64,000 bases of DNA from an uncultured Bacteroidales bacterium (GCA_944322715.1 CALUPT010000001.1:124001-188000), one strand, 5' to 3'. Positions 25,515 through 34,207 are shown, counted from the stretch's first letter. Translations and numbers: made by a program. Notes: generated by a model from the sequence alone, not told the origin.

Positions 25515-27675
25515 TGGCGTGTCCAGGAATATTCCCATCAATATTCTCAATCTTCATGACATAAGGATAATGTTCGGGAAGAACGAGGATCATGAGTTCT
25601 TCACGACGGATGTCCCGCCGGTTACGGTGAAAGACATAAAGGTTTATGATGGGGACAGGCTGTGCTGTCATTGGCCGTTGTCAAGGCATAACGGAGAGGA
25701 GACATTCGATGTTGTGTCCGGCCGGAGGGCTGTGGCGAAGAATGCAGTCTGGAAAATGGATTCGCATTATGCGTGGAACAAGGTACTGTCTCTGCATACA
25801 TGGTCGCTGCCGATGGTGGCATACGATGCGGCGACATCCAGGATTTTCGTGGCGGAAGATGATTCTCTCTATATTGCGGATCTGGATGGTGAAGCCGGTA
25901 TGACTGTTGTCAGGACCAATGGGTCACCTGTTCTTGATGCAGTCAATCAGATGGTTTATGACCGGGTGAATGACAGGCTGCTTGGCTACAGTATGCATAG
26001 TGGAGAGATGGCTGTATACGATTTCTCATCTGCAACTTGGTCCGGCTCTTTTGAAGAAACCTGGCCCCCGCTGACAGGTCATGGCAAATATTATGATGCG
26101 GATTCCTGCAGGCTGTATCTGTTCGGAGGATACGGCAACCACAGATATTATGCCGACCTTATAGAGATAGACACGGATACCGGGGAACGTACCGTGAAGG
26201 ATCTTTCCGCATCGGTATATCCGCGGTATTTCAGCTCTTTCTGCGCAGACAGTGCGGGCAACTTCATTGTCATGGGCGGATTCGGAAGCAGATCGGGGCG
26301 GCAGGAAGAGTCACCGATATTTCTCAATGATATATTCAGAATAGACAGGGAGACAGGCCTGGTAACAAGGCTGGGCAGCTTTTCCCAGGATAAGGACCCG
26401 GTACTGTTCAGTTCATCGATGGTCTTCGATGACAGGGATGAACGGCTGTTCGTCCTTGCATTCAACAATATGAGATTCAATACATCTCTTGATCTCGTGT
26501 CTGCCGTTCCTGATGCGGATACATTAAGACATTATTCCGAACCTATAGATTTCAGATTCCATGATATCGATTCGTTTTCGGAACTTGTCTTCAGTCAGGA
26601 CAGTTCGTTCCTGTATGCGATAGTGGCCAATGCCCGCCAGAACGGAGAAAGCCGCCTCGATGTCTGGTCTCTTGCCTATCCCCCGGTATCCCTGGAGGAC
26701 ATATTGCAGCAGGCACCGAAACACGGGCCTTTTATTGCCGTGTGGATTACAGCTGTCATGACTGTGCTGGCAGCCGCATTATCCGGTTTTGCAGTATTCT
26801 GGAAAAGAAGGAAGATTCCGGCAATGCAGATGGCCGGTCCGCAACCGGAGGAACGACAAGGGAAGGATGAGACTGCGCAGCAAAGCCTTGAAGGGGCTCC
26901 GGCCGTTCAGGAAAAGGATCCAAACGGAGATGGCGGCAGCCTTGTCTCCATATCCCTGCTCGGTGGCTTCAAGGTCTGTGACAGGACAGGGAATGATGTG
27001 TCATCCCGTTTTACCCCGAAGCTCAGGTCGCTGTTCATCTGGCTGATATTACGGACAAGAGGCCTTCCGGAAAATACGGTCTTTACGGATGAGATCAATG
27101 ATGTGTTCTGGGCAGGGCTTGACAGGACTGCAGCCGCAAACAACAGAAATGTGAATTTCAAGAAGCTCCGTCAGATATTCAATGACATGGGGGATATCAG
27201 TATCCTGATGAAGAGGGATATCGTGACTTTTCTGACAGGAAACCCCGTTTCCTGTGATTATATTGATGCCGTAACCCTCCTTGAAACGCTCAGGAATGCG
27301 CCAGAGATCGATCCGGACTTGCTGGACAGGGCGCTTGATATCTGTGCCAAAGGAACGCTTCTGCCAGGATATGAATATGAATGGCTCGACAGGTACAAGG
27401 CTGTTTATTCCGAACTTGTCATTTCGGTAATGATGAAATCGGCGGAAGATATCCGGGTTTCATCCGATGAAAACAGACTGGTAAAGGTTGCGGACTGCAT
27501 ATTGCGGGAGGATGCCCTGGACGAGTCTGCAGTCAGGCTCAAATGCCGTATCCTGTACGCCAAAGGGCATAAGGGTCTTGCCCGGGATACGTATGACAAG
27601 TGGTGTGCCGATTACAGGCGCGCTATGGCTGACGACCCACAGCTTTCTTATAATGATATAGTGATGTCTCTTTGA
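25360..27675 (+). CDS. Kelch-propeller / transmembrane / SARP-type transcriptional regulator (C-terminal part, frameshifted)
   Basis: The ATG at 25360 is only the first in this frame; meaningful sequence begins at 25498, after the G run. From there: the end of the LamG domain (to about 25650), a kelch-like beta-propeller (DAVNQMVYDRVNDRLLGY, KYYDADSCRLYLFGGYGNHRYYADL, NFIVMGGFGSRSG, SSMVFDDRDERLFVLAF), one membrane helix (AVWITAVMTVLAAALSGFAVF) followed by WKRRK, a Gln/Glu-rich linker, a winged-helix domain (ISLLGGFKVCDRTGNDV, FTPKLRSLFIWLILRTRG, DEINDVFW, AAANNRNVNFKKLRQIF) and a TPR-like BTAD domain. The last two together match SARP regulators. The predicted layout is a one-component membrane sensor: outside ligand binding, inside DNA binding. 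Targets are unknown; the neighbouring PUL is a candidate. Confidence 0.8.
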   Translation: MYVLMTGILSGISILMTKYSWRRIGGIMYAFLRQRLLSQKANSGGGINCSIDGVSRNIPINILNLHDIRIMFGKNEDHEFFTTDVPPVTVKDIKVYDGDRLCCHWPLSRHNGEETFDVVSGRRAVAKNAVWKMDSHYAWNKVLSLHTWSLPMVAYDAATSRIFVAEDDSLYIADLDGEAGMTVVRTNGSPVLDAVNQMVYDRVNDRLLGYSMHSGEMAVYDFSSATWSGSFEETWPPLTGHGKYYDADSCRLYLFGGYGNHRYYADLIEIDTDTGERTVKDLSASVYPRYFSSFCADSAGNFIVMGGFGSRSGRQEESPIFLNDIFRIDRETGLVTRLGSFSQDKDPVLFSSSMVFDDRDERLFVLAFNNMRFNTSLDLVSAVPDADTLRHYSEPIDFRFHDIDSFSELVFSQDSSFLYAIVANARQNGESRLDVWSLAYPPVSLEDILQQAPKHGPFIAVWITAVMTVLAAALSGFAVFWKRRKIPAMQMAGPQPEERQGKDETAQQSLEGAPAVQEKDPNGDGGSLVSISLLGGFKVCDRTGNDVSSRFTPKLRSLFIWLILRTRGLPENTVFTDEINDVFWAGLDRTAAANNRNVNFKKLRQIFNDMGDISILMKRDIVTFLTGNPVSCDYIDAVTLLETLRNAPEIDPDLLDRALDICAKGTLLPGYEYEWLDRYKAVYSELVISVMMKSAEDIRVSSDENRLVKVADCILREDALDESAVRLKCRILYAKGHKGLARDTYDKWCADYRRAMADDPQLSYNDIVMSL
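25489..25497 (+). repeat. Homopolymeric G(9) tract interrupting the regulator gene
   Basis: Nine consecutive G inside the LamG-coding part. Eight G would join the 25056 frame to the frame ending at 27675. Such tracts change length by slipped-strand pairing and can also cause transcriptional slippage; they are also a common place for sequencing error. Confidence 0.95.
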
Positions 27676-27683
27676 TGGCATTG

Positions 27684-27715
27684 CCGGAAAATTGTAATAA
27701 AATATCCGGTTTTTC
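27684..27715 (+). terminator. Weak terminator-like hairpin after the regulator
   Basis: CCGGA at 27684-27688 pairs with TCCGG at 27705-27709 and is followed by a T-rich run. The stem is only five pairs with an AT-rich loop, so this is a weak call. Confidence 0.4.
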
Positions 27716-27731
27716 CTAATAAAAATCCGTA

Positions 27732-27756
27732 TTTGGAAAAATTTGCTTAAATTTAG
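27732..27756 (+). promoter_or_regulatory. Possible promoter of the oxidoreductase/tatA operon
   Basis: The AT-rich segment 27710-27760 holds TTTG at 27732-27735 and TAAATTTA at 27748-27755, one mismatch from TAnnTTTG. The spacing between the boxes is short, so the match is imperfect, but the 105-bp gap and the terminator-like hairpin before it argue for a promoter here. Confidence 0.35.
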
Positions 27757-27780
27757 CCCCCGATTTCGGATGCGATTGAA

Positions 27781-28851
27781 ATGGAAAGGATAAAAATCGG
27801 GCTGATAGGCTTCGGAAGGATGGGAGAGAAATACCTTTCCCAACTGCGTGCAAGCGGGAAGTGGGAGGTCGCGTATATATGCGATGTTTCCCCCGGGGCG
27901 CAGGCGTATGCCCGTGAGATATGTCCGGGAACATGCATAACCGGAGATGAGGATGTTGTCTTCAATGATCCCGAGGTAAGGGTAGTGGGGCTTTTCACCC
28001 TGGCTGACAGCAGGTACAGGCAGATAAGGAAGGCCGTGGAGAAAGGCAAGCACATATTGGCGGAAAAGCCGATAGCGGATACGCTCGAGCATGAGAAAGA
28101 ACTTGTAGACCTTGTGGAATCAAGCAGTCTGCTTTCAGCTGTCAATCTGTATCTGAGGAATTCCTGGTATCACAATTGTATAAAGGATTTTATAAGTTCA
28201 GGGGAGATAGGGGATCTGGCGATAATCCGGATATGCCACATGACTCCCGGACTGGCTCCTGGAGAAGGGCACGAATTCGAGGGGCCGTCTTTCCACGACT
28301 GCGGCATGCATTATGTGGATCTTGCGCGCTGGTATGCCGGAAGCGATTTCAGGACATGGCATGCCCAGGGTATGAGAATGTGGTCGTACAAGGACCCTTG
28401 GTGGCTCCAGTGCCACGGGACTTTCGAGAACGGAGTGGTGTTCGATATTACCCAGGGATTTGTGTACGGTCAGCTGGCAAAGGATCAGACGCATAACTCG
28501 TATGTGGACATCATAGGCACCAAGGGCATTGCGAGGATGACGCACGATTTCCGGACGGCGGTGGTCGGACTGCATGGGGTCAATGTGACGGAGAGAATCG
28601 AAAAGCCTCATGGAGGGAAAAACATCGACAGGCTGTGCGACATTTTTGCCGATTCGCTTGCTTCCGGAGTCCGCTCCGATGCCTTGCCTGCTTTCAGAAA
28701 TTCCATGGAAGCATCCATGTATGCATGGAAGTTTCTGGAGGATGCGAAGTCGCATGACCTTCCTGCGATAGGGTCAGAGAAGGAGCTGGAAGCCATAAGG
28801 TTCAGGAGAAGCAGGATGAAAGACGGGTACGGACTGCTGCACAAGAGATGA
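27781..28851 (+). CDS. Gfo/Idh/MocA family oxidoreductase (cytoplasmic)
   Basis: NAD(P)-dependent sugar or polyol dehydrogenase of 356 residues. The Rossmann fold opens with KIGLIGFGRMGEKYL (GxGxxG variant), continues with VGLFTLADSRY and AEKPIADT, whose Lys corresponds to the conserved EKP lysine, and the C-terminal alpha/beta domain carries GPSFHDCGMHYVDLARWY, where the His/Asp pair is the usual catalytic site. There is no signal peptide, so it works in the cytoplasm. It lies 51 bp before tatA and in the same direction as a Tat-exported member of the same family, suggesting that both act on one sugar, for instance reducing a 3-keto product after uptake; this is inference. Confidence 0.9.
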   Translation: MERIKIGLIGFGRMGEKYLSQLRASGKWEVAYICDVSPGAQAYAREICPGTCITGDEDVVFNDPEVRVVGLFTLADSRYRQIRKAVEKGKHILAEKPIADTLEHEKELVDLVESSSLLSAVNLYLRNSWYHNCIKDFISSGEIGDLAIIRICHMTPGLAPGEGHEFEGPSFHDCGMHYVDLARWYAGSDFRTWHAQGMRMWSYKDPWWLQCHGTFENGVVFDITQGFVYGQLAKDQTHNSYVDIIGTKGIARMTHDFRTAVVGLHGVNVTERIEKPHGGKNIDRLCDIFADSLASGVRSDALPAFRNSMEASMYAWKFLEDAKSHDLPAIGSEKELEAIRFRRSRMKDGYGLLHKR

Positions 28852-28902
28852 TGTCCCGAAGGACAGGAAACAAGAATGAACGGATAAATAAATGATAACG
28901 AT

Positions 28903-29094
28903 ATGAACACTTTTTTGTTTTTGAATCTGGGCGCCGGCGAGATCATTATAATCGCGCTTGTGGTCCTTCTCCTGTTCGGAGGCAAGAAGATTCCCGAACT
29001 GATGCGCGGTCTCGGCAAGGGCGTCAAGAGCTTCAAGAGCGGGATGAACGAGATAGAAAAAGATATTAATGATAATATCAACACTAACAACTAA
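28903..29094 (+). CDS. tatA: Twin-arginine translocase subunit TatA/E
   Basis: Protein of 63 residues with one N-terminal membrane helix ([15 protein letters not shown]), the [16 protein letters not shown] hinge and amphipathic helix typical of TatA, and a short charged tail ending in Asn/Asp. It forms the pore-like component of the Tat system for folded proteins. It is placed 20 bp before a gene with a clear Tat signal peptide, and tatC follows 2.6 kb downstream. No tatB is present in the window; Bacteroidetes usually use TatA and TatC alone. Confidence 0.93.
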   Translation: MNTFLFLNLGAGEIIIIALVVLLLFGGKKIPELMRGLGKGVKSFKSGMNEIEKDINDNINTNN

Positions 29095-29114
29095 AATCAC
29101 AAAATTCAAATCTT

Positions 29115-30590
29115 ATGGGAAAAGAAATGTCTAGAAGGTCTTTCATCAAGACCGGTACGGCGGCAGCCCTCGGACTGACCATCGCCCCGAGCACTATTCT
29201 CGGTAAGGTACATGGTCATACGGCAGCCCCGAGCGACAAGCTCAACATCCTCGGCGTAGGAATCGGAGGACGCGGTTCGGCAGTACTCGGCGAACTCGAG
29301 TCGCAGAACATCATCGGCCTTTGCGATGTTGACTGGAATTATGCAAAGCCGGTATTTGACCGCTATCCGAACGCCAAGAGGTACAATGACTACCGCGTGA
29401 TGTTCGATGAAATGCTCAAGGATGCCGATGCGGTTATGGTCGCTACTGCAGACCACACCCATGCAGTGATCGCCGCTCAGGCAATCGAGGCTGGAAAGCA
29501 TGTATATGTGGAGAAGCCTATGACGCATTCCGTATATGAGTCCCGTCTTCTCACCAAACTGGCAGCCAAGCATAAGGTGGCTACACAGATGGGTAACCAG
29601 GGCGCCTCATCCGAAGGTCTCCGTCTGCTCTGCGAATGGGTATGGAACGGTGAAATCGGAGAAGTAAAGCGTGTCGAGGCTTTCACCGACCGTCCTATCT
29701 GGCCTCAGGGTCTCAACCGTCCTGAAAAGGTGGAGCGTGTTCCAAAGACCCTCAACTGGGATTCATTCATCGGCCCTGCACCGTTCCGTCCATACAACTC
29801 CATCTATACTCCGTGGAATTTCCGCGGCTGGTGGGATTTCGGAACGGGAGCTCTCGGCGACATGGCGAACCATATTCTTCACGGTGCATTCAAGGCCCTG
29901 AACCTCAAATATCCGACCAAGGTCGAGGGTAGCTCTACCCTTCTCCTTTCAGACTGCTGCCCTCACGCAGAGATGATCAAGATGGTTTTCCCTGCAAGGG
30001 ACAACATGCCTAAGGTGGCAATGCCTGAGGTAGAGGTGTACTGGTATGACGGAGGTCTCAAGCCTATGCGTCCGGAAGGACTTCCTGCCGGAGTCGACCT
30101 CAACATCAGCGGCGGCGGAGTCATCATGTACGGTACTAAGGACACTCTTATCTACGGCTGCTATGCCGACAGGCCTTATCTCGTTTCAGGCCGCGTTCCT
30201 GAAGCTCCGAAGGTTCTCCGCAGGATCAACGAGTCCCATCAGATGGACTGGGTTCGCGCCTGTAAGGAAGATCCGGAGTACAGGGTACCTTCCGCATCGG
30301 ATTTCAGCGAGGCAGGACCTCTCAACGAGATGGTCGTGATGGGCGTACTTGCAGTAAGGCTCCAGGGACTCAACATGGTTCTCGACTGGGATGGGGAGAA
30401 CATGAGGTTCACCAATATTCCTAAGGATGCTACCGTACAGTCTGTCATTAAGGACGGGTTCCATATCAATGAGGGACACCCTACATTTGACAAGACATGG
30501 ACGGATCCTGTCGATGCGAATGAATTTGCGGCAGAGCTCGTAAAGCATACCTATCAGAACGGGTATTCTCTCCCTGCCATGCCTAAGTAG
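29115..30590 (+). CDS. Tat-exported Gfo/Idh/MocA family oxidoreductase
   Basis: Periplasmic oxidoreductase of 491 residues. The N-terminus carries a Tat signal, SRRSFIK at residues 5-11, then a mildly hydrophobic stretch (TAAALGLTIAPSTIL). The Rossmann domain follows (LNILGVGIGGRGSAVL, ADAVMVATADHTHA, VEKPMTHSVYES with the conserved Lys) and a C-terminal alpha/beta domain with WWDFGTGALGDMANHILHGAF. Family members bind NAD(P) tightly, which explains export in folded form. With the DUF1080 lipoprotein 27 bp downstream it resembles Bacteroides loci for oxidation of glycosides at C3 followed by cleavage (family knowledge); the actual substrate is not readable. Confidence 0.92.
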   Translation: MGKEMSRRSFIKTGTAAALGLTIAPSTILGKVHGHTAAPSDKLNILGVGIGGRGSAVLGELESQNIIGLCDVDWNYAKPVFDRYPNAKRYNDYRVMFDEMLKDADAVMVATADHTHAVIAAQAIEAGKHVYVEKPMTHSVYESRLLTKLAAKHKVATQMGNQGASSEGLRLLCEWVWNGEIGEVKRVEAFTDRPIWPQGLNRPEKVERVPKTLNWDSFIGPAPFRPYNSIYTPWNFRGWWDFGTGALGDMANHILHGAFKALNLKYPTKVEGSSTLLLSDCCPHAEMIKMVFPARDNMPKVAMPEVEVYWYDGGLKPMRPEGLPAGVDLNISGGGVIMYGTKDTLIYGCYADRPYLVSGRVPEAPKVLRRINESHQMDWVRACKEDPEYRVPSASDFSEAGPLNEMVVMGVLAVRLQGLNMVLDWDGENMRFTNIPKDATVQSVIKDGFHINEGHPTFDKTWTDPVDANEFAAELVKHTYQNGYSLPAMPK

Positions 30591-30617
30591 TAAAAACATT
30601 AAAACATAATTGATACG

Positions 30618-31490
30618 ATGAAAAAGACATTGATTTTTGCGTCCATGTTCGTTGCAGCGCTGACATTGGCTTCATGCAGCTGCCAGAACAACGCAGGCAA
30701 GAAAGGAGAGGCAGCCAAGGCTGCTGAAGCATCTGCCGCTCCGGAGTACACTGTAGTGGAGAAACCTCAGGTTGATCTTTCTACACTTGAGAAAGATGCC
30801 GATGGCTATTACATTATTTTCAACGGCAAAGACCTTACAGGATGGAGGACTTACGGAAAGGATGTCGCTACATCAAGATGGTCTGTCGAGGATGGCTGCA
30901 TCAAGTTCACCGGTTCAGGTGGCGGAGAAGCCCAGACAGGTGAGGGCGGAGACCTCCTTTTCGCTCACAAATTCAAGAATTTCGTTCTCGAATTCGACTG
31001 GAAGGTATCCAAGGGCGGCAATTCCGGCGTGCTTTATCTTGCACAGGAAGTGACCACCAAGCAGGACGGACAGGACGTTTATGAGCCTATCTATATCTCT
31101 GCTCCAGAATATCAGGTGCTTGACAACGAGAACCACCCGGATGCAATGCTCGGTGTGGATGGCAACAGGAAGTCCGCTTCCCTCTATGACATGATTCCGG
31201 CAAAACCTCAGAATTCCAAGCCGGCCGGAGAGTGGAACCATGGCAAGATCATGGTCTACAAGGGTACCGTAGTTCACGGACAGAACGGCGAGAATGTCGT
31301 TGAGTATCATTTGTGGACTCCGAAGTGGACCGAAATGCTCCAGGCAAGCAAGTTCAGCCAGGAGAACTGGCCTCTTGCCTTCGAACTCCTGAACAACTGC
31401 GGCGGCGAGAACCACGAAGGATATATCGCGTTCCAGGATCACGGAGACGATGTATGGTACAAGAACATCCGCGTGAAGGTTATGGAATAA
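30618..31490 (+). CDS. DUF1080 lipoprotein (3-keto-glycoside hydrolase family)
   Basis: Lipoprotein of 290 residues, lipobox LASCSCQN (about Cys20), with an Ala/Lys-rich linker up to about residue 45. The rest is a DUF1080 jelly roll: GYYIIFNGKDLTGWRTYG at its start, NFVLEFDWKVSKGGNSGVLYL, PEYQVLDNENHPDA, NHGKIMVYKGTVVHGQNGENV and a closing YIAFQDHGDDVWYKNIRVK, all typical. Some DUF1080 proteins cleave 3-keto-glycosides made by Gfo/Idh/MocA dehydrogenases, which fits the neighbouring gene. The lipid anchor places it in the periplasm or on the surface. A strong terminator follows. Confidence 0.9.
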   Translation: MKKTLIFASMFVAALTLASCSCQNNAGKKGEAAKAAEASAAPEYTVVEKPQVDLSTLEKDADGYYIIFNGKDLTGWRTYGKDVATSRWSVEDGCIKFTGSGGGEAQTGEGGDLLFAHKFKNFVLEFDWKVSKGGNSGVLYLAQEVTTKQDGQDVYEPIYISAPEYQVLDNENHPDAMLGVDGNRKSASLYDMIPAKPQNSKPAGEWNHGKIMVYKGTVVHGQNGENVVEYHLWTPKWTEMLQASKFSQENWPLAFELLNNCGGENHEGYIAFQDHGDDVWYKNIRVKVME

Positions 31491-31512
31491 GGTCTTCCGC
31501 AAGAATAATGAT

Positions 31513-31550
31513 GGAGAGGGTTGCCTGCAGAAAGGCGGCCCTCTCTTTTT
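31513..31550 (+). terminator. Rho-independent terminator after the DUF1080 gene
   Basis: GAGAGGGTTGCC (31513-31524) pairs with GGCGGCCCTCTC (31534-31545) over 12 positions with two G-T pairs, followed by five T. It ends the oxidoreductase-tatA-DUF1080 transcript and separates tatC. Confidence 0.9.
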
Positions 31551-31613
31551 CCGTACTGCCGGCATAATGTTCCGGGATGGCGGGAGGATATCCGATAGTT
31601 CAGGAAATTTTCC

Positions 31614-31621
31614 TATTTTTG
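31614..31621 (+). promoter_or_regulatory. Predicted tatC promoter (-7 element)
   Basis: TATTTTTG matches TAnnTTTG exactly, in the context TTTTCCTATTTTTGCA, which resembles the greA promoter at 50716. No clear -33 TTG is present. The transcript would start near 31628, placing the repeat cluster in the tatC leader. Confidence 0.5.
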
Positions 31622-31627
31622 CACCTC

Positions 31628-31702
31628 GTTGTCATCCTGAACGACGGCACGTTGTCATCTTGACCGATGGCATGTTGTCATCCTGAACGTAGTGAAGGAT
31701 CT
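31628..31702 (+). repeat. Intergenic repeat cluster in the tatC leader
   Basis: Three spaced units each opening with TTGTCATC(C/T)TGA (31629, 31653, 31675), the last running into the full tail GTAGTGAAGGATCTG. It is the same family as at 13.7 and 57.6 kb. The first two units end in CGACGGCACG and CGATGGCATG. Confidence 0.85.
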
Positions 31703-31725
31703 GTTTACATAAAATATTTGGGAAA

Positions 31726-32691
31726 ATGACCCGGAAGGAAAACAACAAGGACGAAGAAAAGGAGAAAACGGAAGAACTTGCCGGAAGGCAGACTTCGGTG
31801 GCGGGGTCTGTGCCTGAGACCGGGGCGCACGAAGAGAAAGATCCGGATGACGAGGATGAAGAAGTCAACGAAGCCGAGGTCGAAATGTCGTTCTGGGGGC
31901 ATCTGGAAGCTCTCAGGTGGGTGCTCATAAGGGTAGCCGTGGTGCTGGTCATCCTGGTCATCGCTGCATTCATTGCCATGCCGTATGTCTTCGATACTTT
32001 CATTCTCGGCCCGACAACATCCAATTTCTTTCTATACAGGTTCTTCGCCCATTTCGGAGGGAAGATTCCTTTCCTGCCCGATTTCGGCGACCAGGATTTC
32101 TCGGTATCGATTATCAATATCAATGTCGCATCCCAGTTCATGACACACATCAGCACCTCGTTCTGGCTGGCTTTAGTGCTGGTCTTCCCGTACCTCATCT
32201 ACGAGATATGGAAGTTCATCCGTCCGGCCCTGTTCCCCAAGGAGGTGAGCAGCATGAGGATGGCTTTCGTAATGGGTACGGGAATGTTCTATCTCGGCTG
32301 TGCGGTGGGATATTGTATCGTCTTTCCGTTCACCTTCCGTTTCCTTGTGGAATACCAGATCAGTGCAAGCAACCTGGTGCTTAACCAGATCAACCTCAAT
32401 TCCTATATCGGGATCTTCATTATGATGATTTTCATCATGGGGGTTGTATTCGAACTGCCTCTGCTCGCCTGGATTCTGTCCAAACTCGGTCTGGTGCACA
32501 AGGAGATGCTCAGGAAATTCCGCAAATATGCCGTGGTGGTTCTGCTTGTCCTTGCGGCGGTCATCACCCCGACCGGAGACCCTTTCACCCTCTCCCTTGT
32601 CTTCATCCCTCTCTATCTCCTTTATGAGCTTTCCATCGCCCTCGTCGCCCACAGGACTCCTGACGATGAGGCAGACGAGGCTGGCGAGTGA
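31726..32691 (+). CDS. tatC: Sec-independent protein translocase TatC
   Basis: Integral membrane receptor of the Tat system, 321 residues. Membrane segments are evident from about residue 63 onward (LIRVAVVLVILVIAAFIAM; FWLALVLVFPYLIYEIWKFIRPAL, the TatC signature; a third with GTGMFYLGCAVGYCIVFPFTF; then IGIFIMMIFIMGVVFELPLLAWIL and VVLLVLAAVITPTGDP). The conserved cytoplasmic MSFWGHLEALRWVL start is preceded by about 48 extra, very acidic residues rich in Glu and Asp. If translation began later that extension would vanish, but no good alternative ATG lies just before the core. It has its own predicted promoter and is not cotranscribed with tatA. Confidence 0.93.
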   Translation: MTRKENNKDEEKEKTEELAGRQTSVAGSVPETGAHEEKDPDDEDEEVNEAEVEMSFWGHLEALRWVLIRVAVVLVILVIAAFIAMPYVFDTFILGPTTSNFFLYRFFAHFGGKIPFLPDFGDQDFSVSIININVASQFMTHISTSFWLALVLVFPYLIYEIWKFIRPALFPKEVSSMRMAFVMGTGMFYLGCAVGYCIVFPFTFRFLVEYQISASNLVLNQINLNSYIGIFIMMIFIMGVVFELPLLAWILSKLGLVHKEMLRKFRKYAVVVLLVLAAVITPTGDPFTLSLVFIPLYLLYELSIALVAHRTPDDEADEAGE

Positions 32692-32709
32692 TGTCTCCGG
32701 TGTGTACAG

Positions 32710-32741
32710 GTGTATGTACCCGTGTATGTCCCGTGTATGTC
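32710..32741 (+). repeat. Short tandem repeat GTGTATGT
   Basis: GTGTATGT followed by A/C occurs at 32710, 32722 and 32733, a period of 11-12 bp, just after tatC. The spacer also holds TACCTTTA at 32791-32798, one base from TAnnTTTG, the likely -7 element of the MFS gene. Confidence 0.6.
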
Positions 32742-32881
32742 CTTGGGGGATACTTTGACGAATATTTTTCGGGGCTATCGAAAAAATTGTTACCTTTACA
32801 CGATTTTCAGAAAATCCTGTGTCTGGGATGTCAGGAGATTTTGGATATTTTGTAATTAATAACAATAAAACATATCGAAAA

Positions 32882-34162
32882 ATGAACAAGAAAGGAAATG
32901 TCCTTGCGATTGCGATCATGTTTTTCCTCTTTGCAATGATCTCGTTCGTGACAGGACTGCAGAACCCAATGGGTATCATCGTCAAGGCCCAGTTCGGAGC
33001 CTCCAACGCAATGTCTCAGCTCGGAAACCTCGCAAACTTCATCGCATACGCGTTCATGGGGCTTCCGGCAGGATTCATCCTCAAGAAGTATGGCTATAAG
33101 GTGACCTCGCTTGCCGCAGTGGCCGTAGGTTTCATCGGTGTCGGCATTTCCTGGCTGTCAGGCGTGGCGGAGAGTTTCGGCGTATATCTGACCGGTGCGT
33201 TCGTGTCAGGTTTCTCAATGTGTATGCTCAACACGGTGGTCAACCCTATGCTCAACACCCTCGGAGGAGGCGGAAACAGGGGCAACCAGCTCATCCAGTT
33301 CGGTGGCTCCCTGAACTCATTGGCAGCCACGATTGTTCCGGTACTTGTGGGCTATCTGATCGGGGATGCCGCAAGCGCAAGGATTTCTGATGCGAACCCT
33401 GCCCTTTTCATCGCAATGGGCATTTTTGCAGTGGCATTCATTATCATTGCCCTGTCGAGGATTCCTGAGCCTGAACTTGAGGCTGCCAGGGCTGCAGCTG
33501 CTGAAGGCAGGCAGGAGGAAGGCACAATGGCAAGCATCAAAGGCGCCCTTTCCCACAAGAATCTTGTATTCGGAGTCATTGCCATTTTCCTTTATGTGGG
33601 CATAGAGGTAGGAATCCCGAATATCGCCAATCTTTATATGACTTCTGATGGAATCGGCATTTCCGCTGCCGTTGCGGGTACTGTTGTCGGAATGTACTGG
33701 CTGCTCATGCTCTGCGGCCGTCTTCTGGGAGGAGTCATCGGAGGCAAGGTATCCAGCAAGGCCATGATGACAATCGTAAGTTCCGTGGCAATCGTCTTCC
33801 TGCTCATCGGAATGTTCCTGCCGGACACCAAGGTGATGTTCCCTGCCATCAATTCGAACCTCTCGTTCAGCATGGTGGAGATCCCTCTCGGAGTGGTGTT
33901 CTTCGTGCTTTGCGGTCTCTGCACTTCAGTGATGTGGGGTTCTATCTTCAACCTGGCGGTCGAGGGTCTCGGCAAATACACTTCCATTGCATCCGGCCTG
34001 TTCATGGTGATGGTATGCGGCGGCGGGGTGCTTCCGGTCATTCAGGGTGCCGTTGCTGATGCATTCAACTACATCGACAGCTATTGGGTGCTGATTGTCG
34101 CCCTCGTATATCTCCTTTGGTTCGCGCTTTCAGGATCCAAGGTAAGCAAGGTGGAAAAATAA
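32882..34162 (+). CDS. Sugar MFS transporter (FucP/GluP-like)
   Basis: Inner-membrane proton-coupled sugar transporter of 426 residues. The ATG at 32882 is preferred because MNKKGNVLAIAIMFFLFAM leads directly into the first membrane helix and a promoter-like TACCTTTA lies at 32791; an open frame continues upstream to a GTG at 32819 without conserved sequence. About 12 hydrophobic segments are present. FVTGLQNPMGIIVKAQFG and NLANFIAYAFMGLPAGFILKKYGYK (the MFS loop 2-3 motif) resemble FucP and glucose/galactose transporters of Bacteroidetes. It is followed after 45 bp by a glucokinase, so the imported sugar is probably glucose or a glucose derivative. Confidence 0.88.
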   Translation: MNKKGNVLAIAIMFFLFAMISFVTGLQNPMGIIVKAQFGASNAMSQLGNLANFIAYAFMGLPAGFILKKYGYKVTSLAAVAVGFIGVGISWLSGVAESFGVYLTGAFVSGFSMCMLNTVVNPMLNTLGGGGNRGNQLIQFGGSLNSLAATIVPVLVGYLIGDAASARISDANPALFIAMGIFAVAFIIIALSRIPEPELEAARAAAAEGRQEEGTMASIKGALSHKNLVFGVIAIFLYVGIEVGIPNIANLYMTSDGIGISAAVAGTVVGMYWLLMLCGRLLGGVIGGKVSSKAMMTIVSSVAIVFLLIGMFLPDTKVMFPAINSNLSFSMVEIPLGVVFFVLCGLCTSVMWGSIFNLAVEGLGKYTSIASGLFMVMVCGGGVLPVIQGAVADAFNYIDSYWVLIVALVYLLWFALSGSKVSKVEK

Positions 34163-34207
34163 TGTCGGACGGATCCGTCTGAATGCGGATAAAAAAACAA
34201 GAATATC

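Noticed and set aside
32819..32881. GTG start at 32819 for the MFS transporter
   Set aside because: The extra 21 residues are not hydrophobic or conserved in character, and the ATG at 32882 gives a standard N-terminus just before the first helix.
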